From contig NZ_ATYB01000014.1 in the NCBI RefSeq assembly GCF_000427465.1, forward strand, positions 2,317,570 to 2,381,569: DNA of 64,000 bases. Reading direction: 5' to 3'. The position numbers were made by a program, and so were the translations under genes. A model generated the notes under the pieces. That model did not search any database and was not told the origin of the DNA. It saw only the letters and a list, made by a program, of their open reading frames with translations. The stretch comes from Sinorhizobium arboris LMG 14919 (GTDB lineage Bacteria > Pseudomonadota > Alphaproteobacteria > Rhizobiales > Rhizobiaceae). Within the stretch, counting starts at the first letter, position 1. Every line of letters starts with the position of its first letter. Shown here one piece after another: positions 34,534-43,079 of the stretch.

Positions 34534-35638
34534 GGTCATGGAAGGCGGGGTGCACAGGCCCGCATTTGCCGCACGGATCGTCCGGGACTGGCGCAGCGGA
34601 GACCGGGCGGGAGTGGCGCGTTGCCTTATCGCCGTGCTGGCAGTGCTTGCGGCGGCGACGTTCATGGCCTCGATCACGACCGGCGCCGCGGATGCCTCGC
34701 TTGCCAATATTTTTCGCTGGCTCTCGGGCGATGCCGATCAGGCGATGAGCGCGCGCGACCGCATCATCATCCTCGATATCCGCCTGCCGCGTGCCGTGCT
34801 CGGGATGCTGGTCGGCGCATCGCTCGCCGTTTCCGGCGTGGTGATGCAGGGCCTCTTCCGCAACCCGCTGGCTGATCCGGGCCTTGTCGGCGTTTCGTCC
34901 GGCGCAAGCCTCGGCGCGGTGCTGCTGATCGTGCTCGGTGACGTCGCTTTTGGTCCGCTGTTCGCTGTCCTGGGATTCTATGCCCTCCCCTTCGGCGCCT
35001 TCCTCGGAGGCCTTGCCACCACGCTGCTGCTCTATCGGATCGCGACCCGTGGCGGCCAGACCTCGGTCGCGACGATGCTGCTTGCGGGCATTGCGCTGGG
35101 CGCGCTCGCCGGTGCGGTGACGGGGGTTCTCGTCTTCATCGCTGACGACAAGCAGCTGCGCGATCTCACCTTCTGGGGTCTCGGATCGCTCGCCGGCGCC
35201 AACTGGACGAAGATCGTGGCCGCCGGACCCCTGATCCTGGCTTCGCTTGCGGTCGTGCCCTTCCTGGCGCGCGGGCTCAATGCCATCACGCTCGGCGAAG
35301 CCGCCGCCTACCACATGGGCATTCCGGTGCAGCGCCTGAAAAACATCGCCATCCTGGGCGTCGCCGGAGCCACCGGCGCGTCGGTGGCCGTCAGCGGCGG
35401 CATCGGCTTCGTCGGCATCGTTGTTCCGCACCTCCTGAGGCTGGTCATCGGCCCGGATCATCGCTACCTGCTGCCGGCCTCCGCCCTGCTCGGCGGCACG
35501 CTGCTGATCTTCGCCGACATGCTCGCCCGCACGATCGTTTCGCCGGCCGAACTGCCGATCGGCATCATCACCGCCTTCGTGGGTGCGCCCTTCTTTCTCT
35601 GGGTGCTGCTCAGGGGCCGGTCGAACATGGGGCTTTGA
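34520..35638 (+). CDS. hmuU: Hemin ABC transporter permease
   Basis: A 372-aa BtuC/FecCD-type permease with about ten membrane segments. RLPRAVLGMLVGASLAVSG and GIGFVGIVVPHLLRLVIG are the family's hallmark segments. It overlaps hmuT by 14 bp. Confidence 0.94.
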   Translation: MPRSEVMEGGVHRPAFAARIVRDWRSGDRAGVARCLIAVLAVLAAATFMASITTGAADASLANIFRWLSGDADQAMSARDRIIILDIRLPRAVLGMLVGASLAVSGVVMQGLFRNPLADPGLVGVSSGASLGAVLLIVLGDVAFGPLFAVLGFYALPFGAFLGGLATTLLLYRIATRGGQTSVATMLLAGIALGALAGAVTGVLVFIADDKQLRDLTFWGLGSLAGANWTKIVAAGPLILASLAVVPFLARGLNAITLGEAAAYHMGIPVQRLKNIAILGVAGATGASVAVSGGIGFVGIVVPHLLRLVIGPDHRYLLPASALLGGTLLIFADMLARTIVSPAELPIGIITAFVGAPFFLWVLLRGRSNMGL

Positions 35639-35646
35639 GCACGGCG

Positions 35647-36435
35647 ATGATCAGAGCATCCGACATTTCCGTCCGCCTTGCCGGAAGGCAGGTCCTGCAC
35701 AACATTTCCCTCGATGCGGCCCCCGGAGCCATGACGGCAATCGTCGGCCCGAACGGATCGGGAAAGACCACGACCTTGAAGGCGATCTCGGGCGAGCTCA
35801 CGCCTTCGGCCGGCAAGATCACCATCAACGGTCTCGACATCGCCAGCCTGAAACCATGGGAGCTTGCGCTGAAACGCGGCGTGCTGCCGCAGTCGACCGT
35901 CATTTCCTTCCCGTTCACCGTCAGGGAAATCGTGCGCCTCGGCCTCATGGCCAACGGCGGCAAAGCTTCCGCCCACGACCGGATTGCCGACCAGGCGCTC
36001 GAGGCGGTCGATCTTGCCGGGTTTTCCGGACGCTTCTACCAGGAACTCTCGGGGGGCGAGCAGCAGCGCGTCCAGCTCGCACGCGTCCTCTGCCAGATCT
36101 CGGCCCCGGTCGCGGACGGCGAGCCGCGCTATCTGCTGCTCGATGAGCCTGTATCAAGCCTCGACATCCGCCACCAGCTTACGATCATGCGGCTTGCGCG
36201 CCAATTCTGCGCCGGCGGCGGCGGCGTCGTCGCAGTCATGCACGATCTCAACCTGACATCGATGTTTGCCGATCAGATCGTGATGATGAAAGCCGGCCGC
36301 ATCCGGGCGCGCGGAGCACCGAAAGACGTGCTGACCGACGAGACCATGGAAGCGGTCTTCGGCTGCCGGATGCGGGTGAGCGTAGCTCCGGCACACGATA
36401 TCCCGTTCGTATTGCCGCAGTCCGCCACGATGTGA
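35647..36435 (+). CDS. hmuV: Hemin ABC transporter ATP-binding protein
   Basis: A 262-aa ATPase with Walker A GPNGSGKTT, signature LSGGEQQRVQ and Walker B LLLDEPVSSLD. ATG 35647 starts MIRASDISVRL; a TTG at 35635 overlapping the hmuU stop is an alternative. It is the last gene of hmuPSTUV. Confidence 0.94.
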   Translation: MIRASDISVRLAGRQVLHNISLDAAPGAMTAIVGPNGSGKTTTLKAISGELTPSAGKITINGLDIASLKPWELALKRGVLPQSTVISFPFTVREIVRLGLMANGGKASAHDRIADQALEAVDLAGFSGRFYQELSGGEQQRVQLARVLCQISAPVADGEPRYLLLDEPVSSLDIRHQLTIMRLARQFCAGGGGVVAVMHDLNLTSMFADQIVMMKAGRIRARGAPKDVLTDETMEAVFGCRMRVSVAPAHDIPFVLPQSATM

Positions 36436-36650
36436 AGCTGGGCTCACCGCGGCAACGTCAGGATTTACCGAAACAAATTCCTCCCTCATGCGTTGATCTA
36501 CAATGCCGGCGTGTACATCGCGCCGCTTGGAATGCCGCGCGTCCTATCGGGCGCACAAAAGAGCCGGGGAGTGTGCCTTCGCCGGCCGATTCGCATGAAC
36601 CGATCACATGCCGGCCGTTTCGCGCCGGCACAGCAGCGAGGGAGAAGACA

Positions 36651-37013
36651 ATGGCGACAGGCATGTTCTCAGGCTCGGGCAGCCGCAAGCGCAACGGCAG
36701 CGCAATCGATCCGTCGGTAGAGGATCAGCTGAACGAAATACGCGAAGACATCGCGCAGCTCATGGCGCTGATTGCCGACCGAGGCGCTGCGGCTACGCGT
36801 GACGCAAAGGCCAAGGCGCGCGGCGCCCGTGACCAGGCGGAAACCGACCTGCACGCACTGATGGAGAGCGGCGAGCAGATGCTTTCCGACTTGCGCGGCC
36901 GCTATGCGGATACCGAAAGGGAGGTCCGTCGGACGATACGCGAGCATCCTCTTGCGACTCTCGGCACCGCAGCCGTCATCGGCCTCATCGCAGCCGCTTT
37001 GCTGCGCCGATGA
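36651..37013 (+). CDS. DUF883/ElaB-like membrane-tail protein
   Basis: A 120-aa protein with a helical, charged N-terminal region (EDQLNEIREDIAQLMALI), coiled-coil middle, and a C-terminal membrane helix (LATLGTAAVIGLIAAALLRR). The YqjD/ElaB-like family is often stationary-phase or stress induced and associates with the inner membrane. The ATG at 36651 is preceded by GGAG. The neighbour 47 bp downstream is another membrane protein, so they probably act together. Confidence 0.82.
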   Translation: MATGMFSGSGSRKRNGSAIDPSVEDQLNEIREDIAQLMALIADRGAAATRDAKAKARGARDQAETDLHALMESGEQMLSDLRGRYADTEREVRRTIREHPLATLGTAAVIGLIAAALLRR

Positions 37014-37060
37014 GGACCTATCAGGCATCGCGTTGACCGAGTATGAAGGGGAGCTACCTT

Positions 37061-37492
37061 ATGGGGACACTCGGGACTGTCCTGTCGGCCCTGCTTGCGT
37101 TCGACGCCGCCGCTGCGGCGTCGCGCTATAAGCGCAATGCGGTCCTCTGGGCCATCATCGCCGTGCTTCTCGGCACTGCCTACGTCTTCGCCCTGATCGC
37201 AATCGCCCTGCTGCTCTCAGCGCGCTATTCGCCGGTCACCGCCGCGCTGACGGTCACCGCCGCCCTGGTGGTGACCGCCCTGGTCGTCATCGGCATCATG
37301 GCCGGGCTGAACGCCCGCGACCGCCGGCTTGCCGACGAACGCCGGCGCCGCTCAGCGATGCGGACGAATCTCGCGCTCGTTGCGGTGACGAGCATCCTGC
37401 GCAAACAGCCGCTTCTGGGCGTCGCGACGGCTATCGCGGTCGGCGCCCTGCTCGGCCTCGGCCGAGGCCGCAGACGCGGCGACGATCGCTAG
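37061..37492 (+). CDS. Small integral membrane protein (phage-holin/YqjE-like)
   Basis: A 143-aa protein with two close membrane helices (about 25-50 and 60-85) and a weaker one near the basic C-terminus. It resembles YqjE-like phage-holin-superfamily proteins that follow YqjD homologues in many bacteria. ATG 37061 is preceded by AGGGGAG; an ATG at 37043 lacks a ribosome site. Confidence 0.75.
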   Translation: MGTLGTVLSALLAFDAAAAASRYKRNAVLWAIIAVLLGTAYVFALIAIALLLSARYSPVTAALTVTAALVVTALVVIGIMAGLNARDRRLADERRRRSAMRTNLALVAVTSILRKQPLLGVATAIAVGALLGLGRGRRRGDDR

Positions 37493-37519
37493 GCTTGGAA
37501 CTGGCAGCATAGCCCTTCG

Positions 37520-37533
37520 CCCCGCTTGCGGGG
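37520..37533. terminator. Hairpin between convergent genes
   Basis: CCCCGC-TT-GCGGGG lies in the 85-bp gap between the YqjE-like gene and the kinase. It resembles the core of the RIME-like element and could stop transcription from both sides. Confidence 0.45.
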
Positions 37534-37577
37534 TGGAGGTGTCGGCAGGCGGTTGAGGCGGTTCACACAGACTCTAA

Positions 37578-39083
37578 TCAAAGCGGCAGCCGGATCAGCG
37601 CCGTGACGCCGGCCGGCAGATATTCGACTTTCACCGAACTGCCAATGATCTTGTCGAGGCTGCGTTCGATCAGGATCGAGCCGAAACCGCGGCGGCGCGG
37701 CTCGCGAATGGGAGGTCCGCCCACTTCGGTCCAGGTCAGATGCAGCACGGATTCGCCGTCCTCGACCACGCGGCGCGCGGTCAGAACGATCTTCCCCGAC
37801 GGCACCGAGAGCGCGCCGTATTTTACGGCATTGGTCGCCAGTTCGTGCAGCACCAGTCCAAGCCCGACCGCCTGGTCGGGACCCAGCAGGATCTCGTCCT
37901 TGTGCAGCTCGACCTGCTGCGAATAGTCGCTGACATAGGGCAGCAGCTGTTTCGAAATCAGTTCCGAAAGGTGGATCGTGCCCCATTCGTAATCGGAAAG
38001 GAGGCCATGCGCCTCGGAGATCGCCTGGAGCCGGCCGGCAAATGCAGTCATGAATTCGGCGGGGTCGCTCGTCTGGCGAAGCGTTTGGCGGGCGAGCGAC
38101 TGGAGCATTGCAAGCGTGTTCTTGACCCGGTGGTTCAGCTCCTTCAGCAACAACCTCATGCGGTTCGCCGACGCCTGCTGCTCGGAGACGTCGATCGTCA
38201 TGCCGAGGAAGCTCAAGGGAGCGCCCTTGCTGTCGCGGTCGTGCACGCGGCCGCGGCCGAGCAGCCACCGCCCGTTCGTGCCTATCCGGAACATGCCGTC
38301 ATATTCCTCATTGGCAGCCATCGCCTGACGGAGCTTCGAGAACGTCGGGATGCGATCCTCAGGATGAATAGCGGAGAAGATCGCCTTGGCACCCACCGTG
38401 CGTTCCGGCGGTAGGCCGAACATGCGCATCATTGCGCCGTTGCCGGAAACCGTGCCGGCGCGAATGTCCCAGAGCCAGCTGCCGACATTAGCCGCGTCGA
38501 GCGCCATGGCCAGCCGTTGCTCCTCGCGGGAAAGCGCCGCCTCCTTGAGCGCACGCCGGCGCGCCTCGTCCTTCAGCCTGAACAGCGAGGCGGCGACACC
38601 CGCGATACGCTGGAGCTCGCCCTGCTGCTTGACCGAGACCTCGGAACGGGGCACGACATCGAGAACCGCGACAGTTCCGATCGCCTGGCCGTCCAGAACA
38701 ATCGGCGCGCCCGCATAAAATCGTACGGATGGCGGTCCGGCGACCGCCCGCCGGTGGCGGAATGCCGGATGACGAGAGGCATCGAGCACGAGAAAGGCGC
38801 CGCCATCGCCTCCTGCGATCGTATGAACGCAGAAGGACTCCCGAACGTGCGACCGCGTTTCCGCCGTTCCGATTGATGCCTTGAACCATTGCCATTCGCG
38901 GTCGACCAGGCTGACGAGAGCGACAGGCGCGTCGAAAAGGCTCGCGGCAAGCCGCGCCAGCCCGTCGAAATCCTCGTCGGGAATCGACATGTCCGGCACG
39001 GCAGCCTGAAGGACGCCGAGCCGCTCCGGCGCGTCGAGCACCTGCGCTACCGCTGGAAGCATCGCCTCTGTCTTCTCACGCAT
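37578..39083 (-). CDS. rsiC: HWE-family sensor histidine kinase/phosphatase of the general stress response
   Basis: A 501-aa soluble kinase with an N-terminal GAF domain (about 35-175), a PAS domain (about 185-305) and an HWE kinase core. His318 in LLKELNHRVKNTL is the phosphoacceptor. The N-box is HELATNAVKYGAL (413-425) and the HWE-defining Trp-x-Glu is Trp451/Glu453. It lacks membrane segments, so it senses a cytoplasmic signal. Its place beside rpoE2 matches RsiC of S. meliloti, which sets the phosphorylation of PhyR. ATG 39083 is chosen; an ATG at 39173 would add 30 unrelated residues. Confidence 0.92.
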   Translation of the reverse strand: MREKTEAMLPAVAQVLDAPERLGVLQAAVPDMSIPDEDFDGLARLAASLFDAPVALVSLVDREWQWFKASIGTAETRSHVRESFCVHTIAGGDGGAFLVLDASRHPAFRHRRAVAGPPSVRFYAGAPIVLDGQAIGTVAVLDVVPRSEVSVKQQGELQRIAGVAASLFRLKDEARRRALKEAALSREEQRLAMALDAANVGSWLWDIRAGTVSGNGAMMRMFGLPPERTVGAKAIFSAIHPEDRIPTFSKLRQAMAANEEYDGMFRIGTNGRWLLGRGRVHDRDSKGAPLSFLGMTIDVSEQQASANRMRLLLKELNHRVKNTLAMLQSLARQTLRQTSDPAEFMTAFAGRLQAISEAHGLLSDYEWGTIHLSELISKQLLPYVSDYSQQVELHKDEILLGPDQAVGLGLVLHELATNAVKYGALSVPSGKIVLTARRVVEDGESVLHLTWTEVGGPPIREPRRRGFGSILIERSLDKIIGSSVKVEYLPAGVTALIRLPL

Positions 39084-39289
39084 CCGGCCTGAACTCCAAA
39101 CTGGCGCAGGCACCCGAAAACCCGGTTCCACTGAATGTTCCCCAACCGGAGCCGGTCTAAGGATGAAAAACATACAGCAAATTTAAGCAATATGGCGACC
39201 ACGCTCCGCCGATTGGCCGCGGCGTCGGCGCAATGACCGATTCCACTCCCGCAATCGCCCGCCGCGAGAACGTTAATCCGGCAACGATC

Positions 39290-39368
39290 TACTGCATGTG
39301 TCCTCGAATCGGAACCGATTCAAGGACAAAAACATGCAGCAAAGCAAGGCTACAGCGATCGTTGCGCC
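39290..39368. repeat. Dispersed palindromic repeat, copy 1
   Basis: Nested inverted repeats (CTGCATGT with ACATGCAG; CGAATCGG with CCGATTC) are followed by a tail AAGGCTACAGCGATCGTTGC. A second copy with the same plan is at 60453-60537. It fills much of the 311-bp gap (39084-39394) between rpoE2 and the kinase; apart from a GGAAC-containing stretch at 39119-39143, nothing else is recognised there. Confidence 0.75.
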
Positions 39369-39394
39369 TCCGGTAGGCCGCGGGCACCAAAGCA

Positions 39395-39949
39395 TCAGGA
39401 AACAAACGCACGCGACGTAATGGGTGCGGAGGTTTCGTCCGGCCCGTAGTCGTTTTCTCCCCTTACCTGGAGAATTTCCTGCAGCCGCTGACGCGCCCTG
39501 TTGACGCGGCTCTTGATCGTGCCGAGCGCGCAGCCGCAGATCGTGGCCGCTTCCTCGTAAGAAAAACCCGAGGCCCCCACAAGAATGATCGCTTCGCGTT
39601 GGTCGGGCGGCAATTGGTCGAGCGCCCGGCGGAAATCCTGCAGATCCAGCGAGCCGTATTGCTCCGGATGGTGGGCAAGCGTCTCCGTGAAATGGCCGTC
39701 GCTGTCCTGTACTTCGCGCCCACGCTTGCGCATCTGGCTGTAAAGCTCGTTGCGCAAGATCGTGAAAAGCCACGCCTTCATATTGGTGCCGATTTCGAAA
39801 TGGTCCTGCTTGGCCCAGGCCTTCATGATCGTGTCCTGGACGAGATCGTCCGCGCGGTCGTGCCGCCCGATCAGCGACATCGCGAAGGCGCGCAAGCTCG
39901 GCAGCGCGGCAAGCATCTCACGCTTGAACTCTTGGTTTTCGGATGACAT
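39395..39949 (-). CDS. rpoE2: ECF sigma factor RpoE2 (EcfG)
   Basis: A 184-aa ECF15-type sigma factor for the general stress response. Region 2 spans about 15-85 (RADDLVQDTIMKAW, AWLFTILRNELYSQMRKRGR) and region 4 about 120-175 (ALDQLPPDQREAIILVG, then EEAATICGCALGTIKSRVNR). The ATG at 39949 lies 7 bp after the nepR stop; the upstream extension is the nepR region in another frame. Activity is held in check by NepR until phosphorylated PhyR binds NepR. Confidence 0.96.
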   Translation of the reverse strand: MSSENQEFKREMLAALPSLRAFAMSLIGRHDRADDLVQDTIMKAWAKQDHFEIGTNMKAWLFTILRNELYSQMRKRGREVQDSDGHFTETLAHHPEQYGSLDLQDFRRALDQLPPDQREAIILVGASGFSYEEAATICGCALGTIKSRVNRARQRLQEILQVRGENDYGPDETSAPITSRAFVS

Positions 39950-39956
39950 CCGGCGC

Positions 39957-40124
39957 TTACTCCTTGCCCTGCATAGCCGATTGCTGTTCCGCAGCTTCCA
40001 GCTTTTCAAGCAGATCGAGAAAGCGTGCCGGTATCGCTTCCTCTTGCACCGACTGATAGAGGGCCTTCAGCTTAACCGCAATCTGCGCATTCGGATCGTC
40101 GGAGGACGGTTTTTTGCCGATCAT
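39957..40124 (-). CDS. nepR: NepR anti-sigma factor
   Basis: A 55-aa anti-sigma factor, equivalent to RsiA1 of S. meliloti. The central motif AIPARFLDLLEKLE is the NepR signature that binds both the sigma factor and PhyR. ATG 40124 follows a purine-rich stretch; an ATG at 40151 would add nine residues. It is co-transcribed with rpoE2. Confidence 0.93.
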   Translation of the reverse strand: MIGKKPSSDDPNAQIAVKLKALYQSVQEEAIPARFLDLLEKLEAAEQQSAMQGKE

Positions 40125-40188
40125 CCGCCCTGCCCCTGTAGTATATCTCATTGTTGCAATGTCGCCCTTGAAAGTTCGCCTGCACCAT

Positions 40189-40214
40189 AACGCCGCGAAA
40201 AAATGAAATGTTCC
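40189..40214 (-). promoter_or_regulatory. RpoE2-dependent promoter of nepR-rpoE2
   Basis: On the minus strand, GGAAC (40214-40210) is followed after 18 bases by GTT (40191-40189). This fits the RpoE2 pattern GGAAC-N18/19-TT and implies autoregulation. Confidence 0.8.
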
Positions 40215-40219
40215 GGGGC

Positions 40220-40244
40220 GGAACCTTTTTTTCGACGAGACGTT
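40220..40244 (+). promoter_or_regulatory. RpoE2-dependent promoter of phyR
   Basis: GGAAC (40220-40224) is followed after 17 bases by GTT (40242-40244). Its -35 element is only five bases from the -35 element of the nepR promoter. Confidence 0.8.
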
Positions 40245-40288
40245 TTTGCAACGGTATTTTTTTCGCTATGGATTGAGGGAGTTCCTGC

Positions 40289-41083
40289 ATGACATTGTCC
40301 ACCCGTATCGCTCCATTTCTTCCCTATCTACGCCGCTACTCCCGCGCTCTGACCGGGTCCCAGACCTCTGGAGACGCCTATGTCGCGGCCGTGCTTGAGG
40401 CACTTATCGCGGATACGTCGATCTTTCCGGAAGCAAGCAGCGACAGGGTAGCGTTGTTCCGTCTCTTCACATCCATGTTCGGCTCCTCCTCCGTCCTCGT
40501 ACCGGAGCCGGTATCGCCCTTTGCCTGGGAACAGCGCGCTTCCGTCAATCTTGCGGCTGTCTCGCCGCTCGCCCGCCAGGCGTTCCTGCTCGTATCGGTC
40601 GAAGCGTTCAGCCCACAGGAAGCCGCTGAAGTACTCGATGTGGATGCCGCAAGGCTGACCGCGCTTCTCGACCGCGCATCCCAGGAAATTTCCCGCCAGG
40701 TTGCTACCGATATCATGATCATCGAGGACGAGCCGCTGATCGCGATCGACATCGAGCAAATGGTCGAAAGCCTCGGCCATCGTGTGACCGGGATCGCACG
40801 CACCAAAGACGAAGCCGTCGCCCTCTACGAGATGACAAAGCCGAACATGGTGCTCGCGGATATTCAGCTCGCCGACGGAAGCTCGGGGATCGACGCGGTC
40901 AACGAAATCCTGCAGACGGCTGCCGTTCCGGTGATTTTCATCACTGCCTTCCCCGAGCGTCTCCTGACGGGTGAGCGTCCCGAGCCCACCTTCCTCGTCA
41001 CCAAGCCTTTCAACCCGGAAATGGTGAAGGCTCTGATCAGCCAGGCGCTGTTCTTCAACGAAACGACGAAAGCCGCGGCCTGA
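40289..41083 (+). CDS. phyR: PhyR response regulator / anti-anti-sigma factor
   Basis: A 264-aa protein, equivalent to RsiB1 of S. meliloti. The N-terminal sigma-like domain (1-135; RQAFLLVSVEAFSPQEAAEV) mimics the sigma factor and captures NepR. The receiver (about 140-255) has acidic Glu146/Asp147, phosphoacceptor Asp191, Thr219 and Lys239. Phosphorylation opens the protein so that the sigma-like part binds NepR and frees RpoE2. Confidence 0.96.
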   Translation: MTLSTRIAPFLPYLRRYSRALTGSQTSGDAYVAAVLEALIADTSIFPEASSDRVALFRLFTSMFGSSSVLVPEPVSPFAWEQRASVNLAAVSPLARQAFLLVSVEAFSPQEAAEVLDVDAARLTALLDRASQEISRQVATDIMIIEDEPLIAIDIEQMVESLGHRVTGIARTKDEAVALYEMTKPNMVLADIQLADGSSGIDAVNEILQTAAVPVIFITAFPERLLTGERPEPTFLVTKPFNPEMVKALISQALFFNETTKAAA

Positions 41084-41411
41084 GTCGAGATCAGGCCCCC
41101 TCGCCCCAAGGGGACCCATCAGCGCCGCGCCTGCGGCGCGGAAGAGTCTTTCAGCCCAAGGATTTGGGCCGACGGATTCCGGTGACATGCTCCCGAAGCA
41201 AAACAGCCAGTGCCGAGGGAAGGGCACTGGCTGAGCTTTCGCAACTCACTGAGGGGGGATGTGAGTTGGCAACCGGCGGTATGCCTCCGACGTCACATTG
41301 GGGGCGATGTGCGTCACCGTCCGGTTATCGCCAATAATGCGCGAGTCGAAAAAAGGTTCCGCCGAAAATTCATGCCAAGCCGGACGGCTTCGCCTCTTCG
41401 GGCGCCTCACC
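41084..41411. other. Gene-free region after phyR with two stable hairpins
   Basis: This 328-bp stretch has no convincing gene. It holds a perfect 11-bp hairpin (CAGCCAGTGCC / GGCACTGGCTG, 41204-41233) and, eight bases on, a second one (CAACTCAC / GTGAGTTG, 41242-41268) whose loop contains GGGGGG. The pair could be the 3' end of a small RNA or bidirectional transcription stops between convergent phyR and the polyol operon. No T-run follows either hairpin. Confidence 0.5.
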
Positions 41412-42995
41412 TCACTCCATCGACTCCAGCTCTTCGCGATGCCGATAGAGCGCGAGAAACCGCCGGTAGTCCCGGTCGTAGACATGACGCAGCGCCGGAT
41501 CGGGGAGTCGTTCCGTTCCAATCGACGACATCGCAGGTCCGGCGCTGGCGAGGTCCGGGTAGAGCCTGCCGGCGACGGCCGCCGTCATTGCCGTGCCGAG
41601 GAGGACGGCATCGGGCGCCTGGGGTGCTATCACCCGGCACCCGCTGACGTCGCAATAGAGCTCCATCAGCAGGGGGTTGCGAACATGCCCGCCGGTCACG
41701 TGCAGCGTGTCCAGTTCGTAGCCCGCTTCCTTCATCATCTCCAGGATATGACGAATTCCGAGCGCGATCGCGACGCAAGTGCGCCAATACAGCCGGCACA
41801 GCGCATCGAAGGAGGAGTCGAGCGCCAGTCCGCTGATGACGCCGAGCGCATGCGGATCGGCAAGCGGCGAACGATTGCCGTGGAAATCCGGCAGCACGTG
41901 AAGACGGTGGGCAAAGTCAGCCCCATGAAGCGCACGCATCTCCTGTATGCGAGCGATTATCGTCGCGTGGGTTTCGGTCGTCGGCGGCAATCCGCCTCCA
42001 TGCAGCCGCACGATGTGGTCGAGCAGCGCCCCGGTCGCAGACTGGCCTCCCTCGATGAGCCAAAGCCCGGGCAGCACGGCCTCGAAATAGGGCCCCCACA
42101 TGCCAAAACCCGGCTTCATGTCTTTCGAGAAAGCGACGATGCAGCTCGAGGTTCCGCCGATAAGTGCCAGCTGGCGCTCCAGCTTCGCCGGGTCGTCCGC
42201 AAAGCCGCCGAGCACGCCGAGCGCCCCGGCATAGGCATCGATCAGCCCCGGCGCGACCTGGCACTCGGTGTCGAGTCCGAGCTCCTCCGCCGCGCGAGCG
42301 GTCAGATGCCCGACGCCGCGCTCCACCGGTTGCGTCTTCTCGGGCAGGCCGCCACGCTCCAGGAGGTCCTCGAGGCCGATCTGCTCCAGGTAATCCTGCT
42401 GCCAGCCGCATTCCTCGTGAGCGAGATAGTTCCATTTTGCCGTTAGCGTACAGCGCGAGCGGGCCGTACTTCCGGTCGCCCGCCACGACATGTAGTCCGC
42501 GAGATCGAAGAAATACCCGGCCCGCTCCCATTGCTGCGGAAGGTTGCGCTTCAACCACATCAGCTTCGGCATTTCCATCTCGGGCGACATCACGCGCCCC
42601 GAATGGTCGAGAACGGGATGCTTGGTCGCCGTACAGAAGTCGGCTTCCGCCAACCCCCTGTGGTCGAGCCAGACGATGGTGTCCCAGCGCGCCTCTCCCT
42701 GGCGGTTGACCGAGAGCGGCGCGCCGTCGCGATCGCGCACGACGAGCGAGCAGGTGGCATCGAAACCGATCGCCGCGATGCTCGCCGCCGGCACTGCCGC
42801 GTTTTCGCGCGCCGCCCTGACCGCGCCGCAGACGGCAGCCCAGATGTCTTCGGAATCGTGTTCCGCGTGATTTTCCTCCGGACGGTTCATCGCAATCGCC
42901 CGATCGGCCCGCGCCAGCAGCCCACCCCGCCGGTCGAAAATGCCGGCGCGGGCGCTGCCGGTTCCGATATCGACCGCCACGACATATTCGCGCAT
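41412..42995 (-). CDS. FGGY-family pentulose kinase (D-ribulokinase-like)
   Basis: A 527-aa kinase starting MREYVVAVDIGTGSARAGIFD, the form typical of the FGGY pentulose kinases. The sugar-binding/catalytic region is around VAPGLIDAYAG and the ATP segment around HVTGGHVRNPLL. It is the last gene of the polyol operon and likely phosphorylates a ketopentose such as ribulose or xylulose made by the polyol dehydrogenases. ATG 42995 is used; an upstream frame extension is weak. Confidence 0.9.
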   Translation of the reverse strand: MREYVVAVDIGTGSARAGIFDRRGGLLARADRAIAMNRPEENHAEHDSEDIWAAVCGAVRAARENAAVPAASIAAIGFDATCSLVVRDRDGAPLSVNRQGEARWDTIVWLDHRGLAEADFCTATKHPVLDHSGRVMSPEMEMPKLMWLKRNLPQQWERAGYFFDLADYMSWRATGSTARSRCTLTAKWNYLAHEECGWQQDYLEQIGLEDLLERGGLPEKTQPVERGVGHLTARAAEELGLDTECQVAPGLIDAYAGALGVLGGFADDPAKLERQLALIGGTSSCIVAFSKDMKPGFGMWGPYFEAVLPGLWLIEGGQSATGALLDHIVRLHGGGLPPTTETHATIIARIQEMRALHGADFAHRLHVLPDFHGNRSPLADPHALGVISGLALDSSFDALCRLYWRTCVAIALGIRHILEMMKEAGYELDTLHVTGGHVRNPLLMELYCDVSGCRVIAPQAPDAVLLGTAMTAAVAGRLYPDLASAGPAMSSIGTERLPDPALRHVYDRDYRRFLALYRHREELESME

Positions 42996-43079
42996 CAATG
43001 GATGCCCCCGTCCCGAGAACAATGATGGATTTTCGCCGCGAAGACGGCGCGGCCGAAAAACCGCCCCATCCTGCCGTCC

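Noticed and set aside
39119..39143. GGAAC motifs upstream of the HWE kinase as an RpoE2 promoter.
   Set aside because: The best -10 spacing is too short for GTT, and the alternative TT lies in a T-run, so the match is not convincing.
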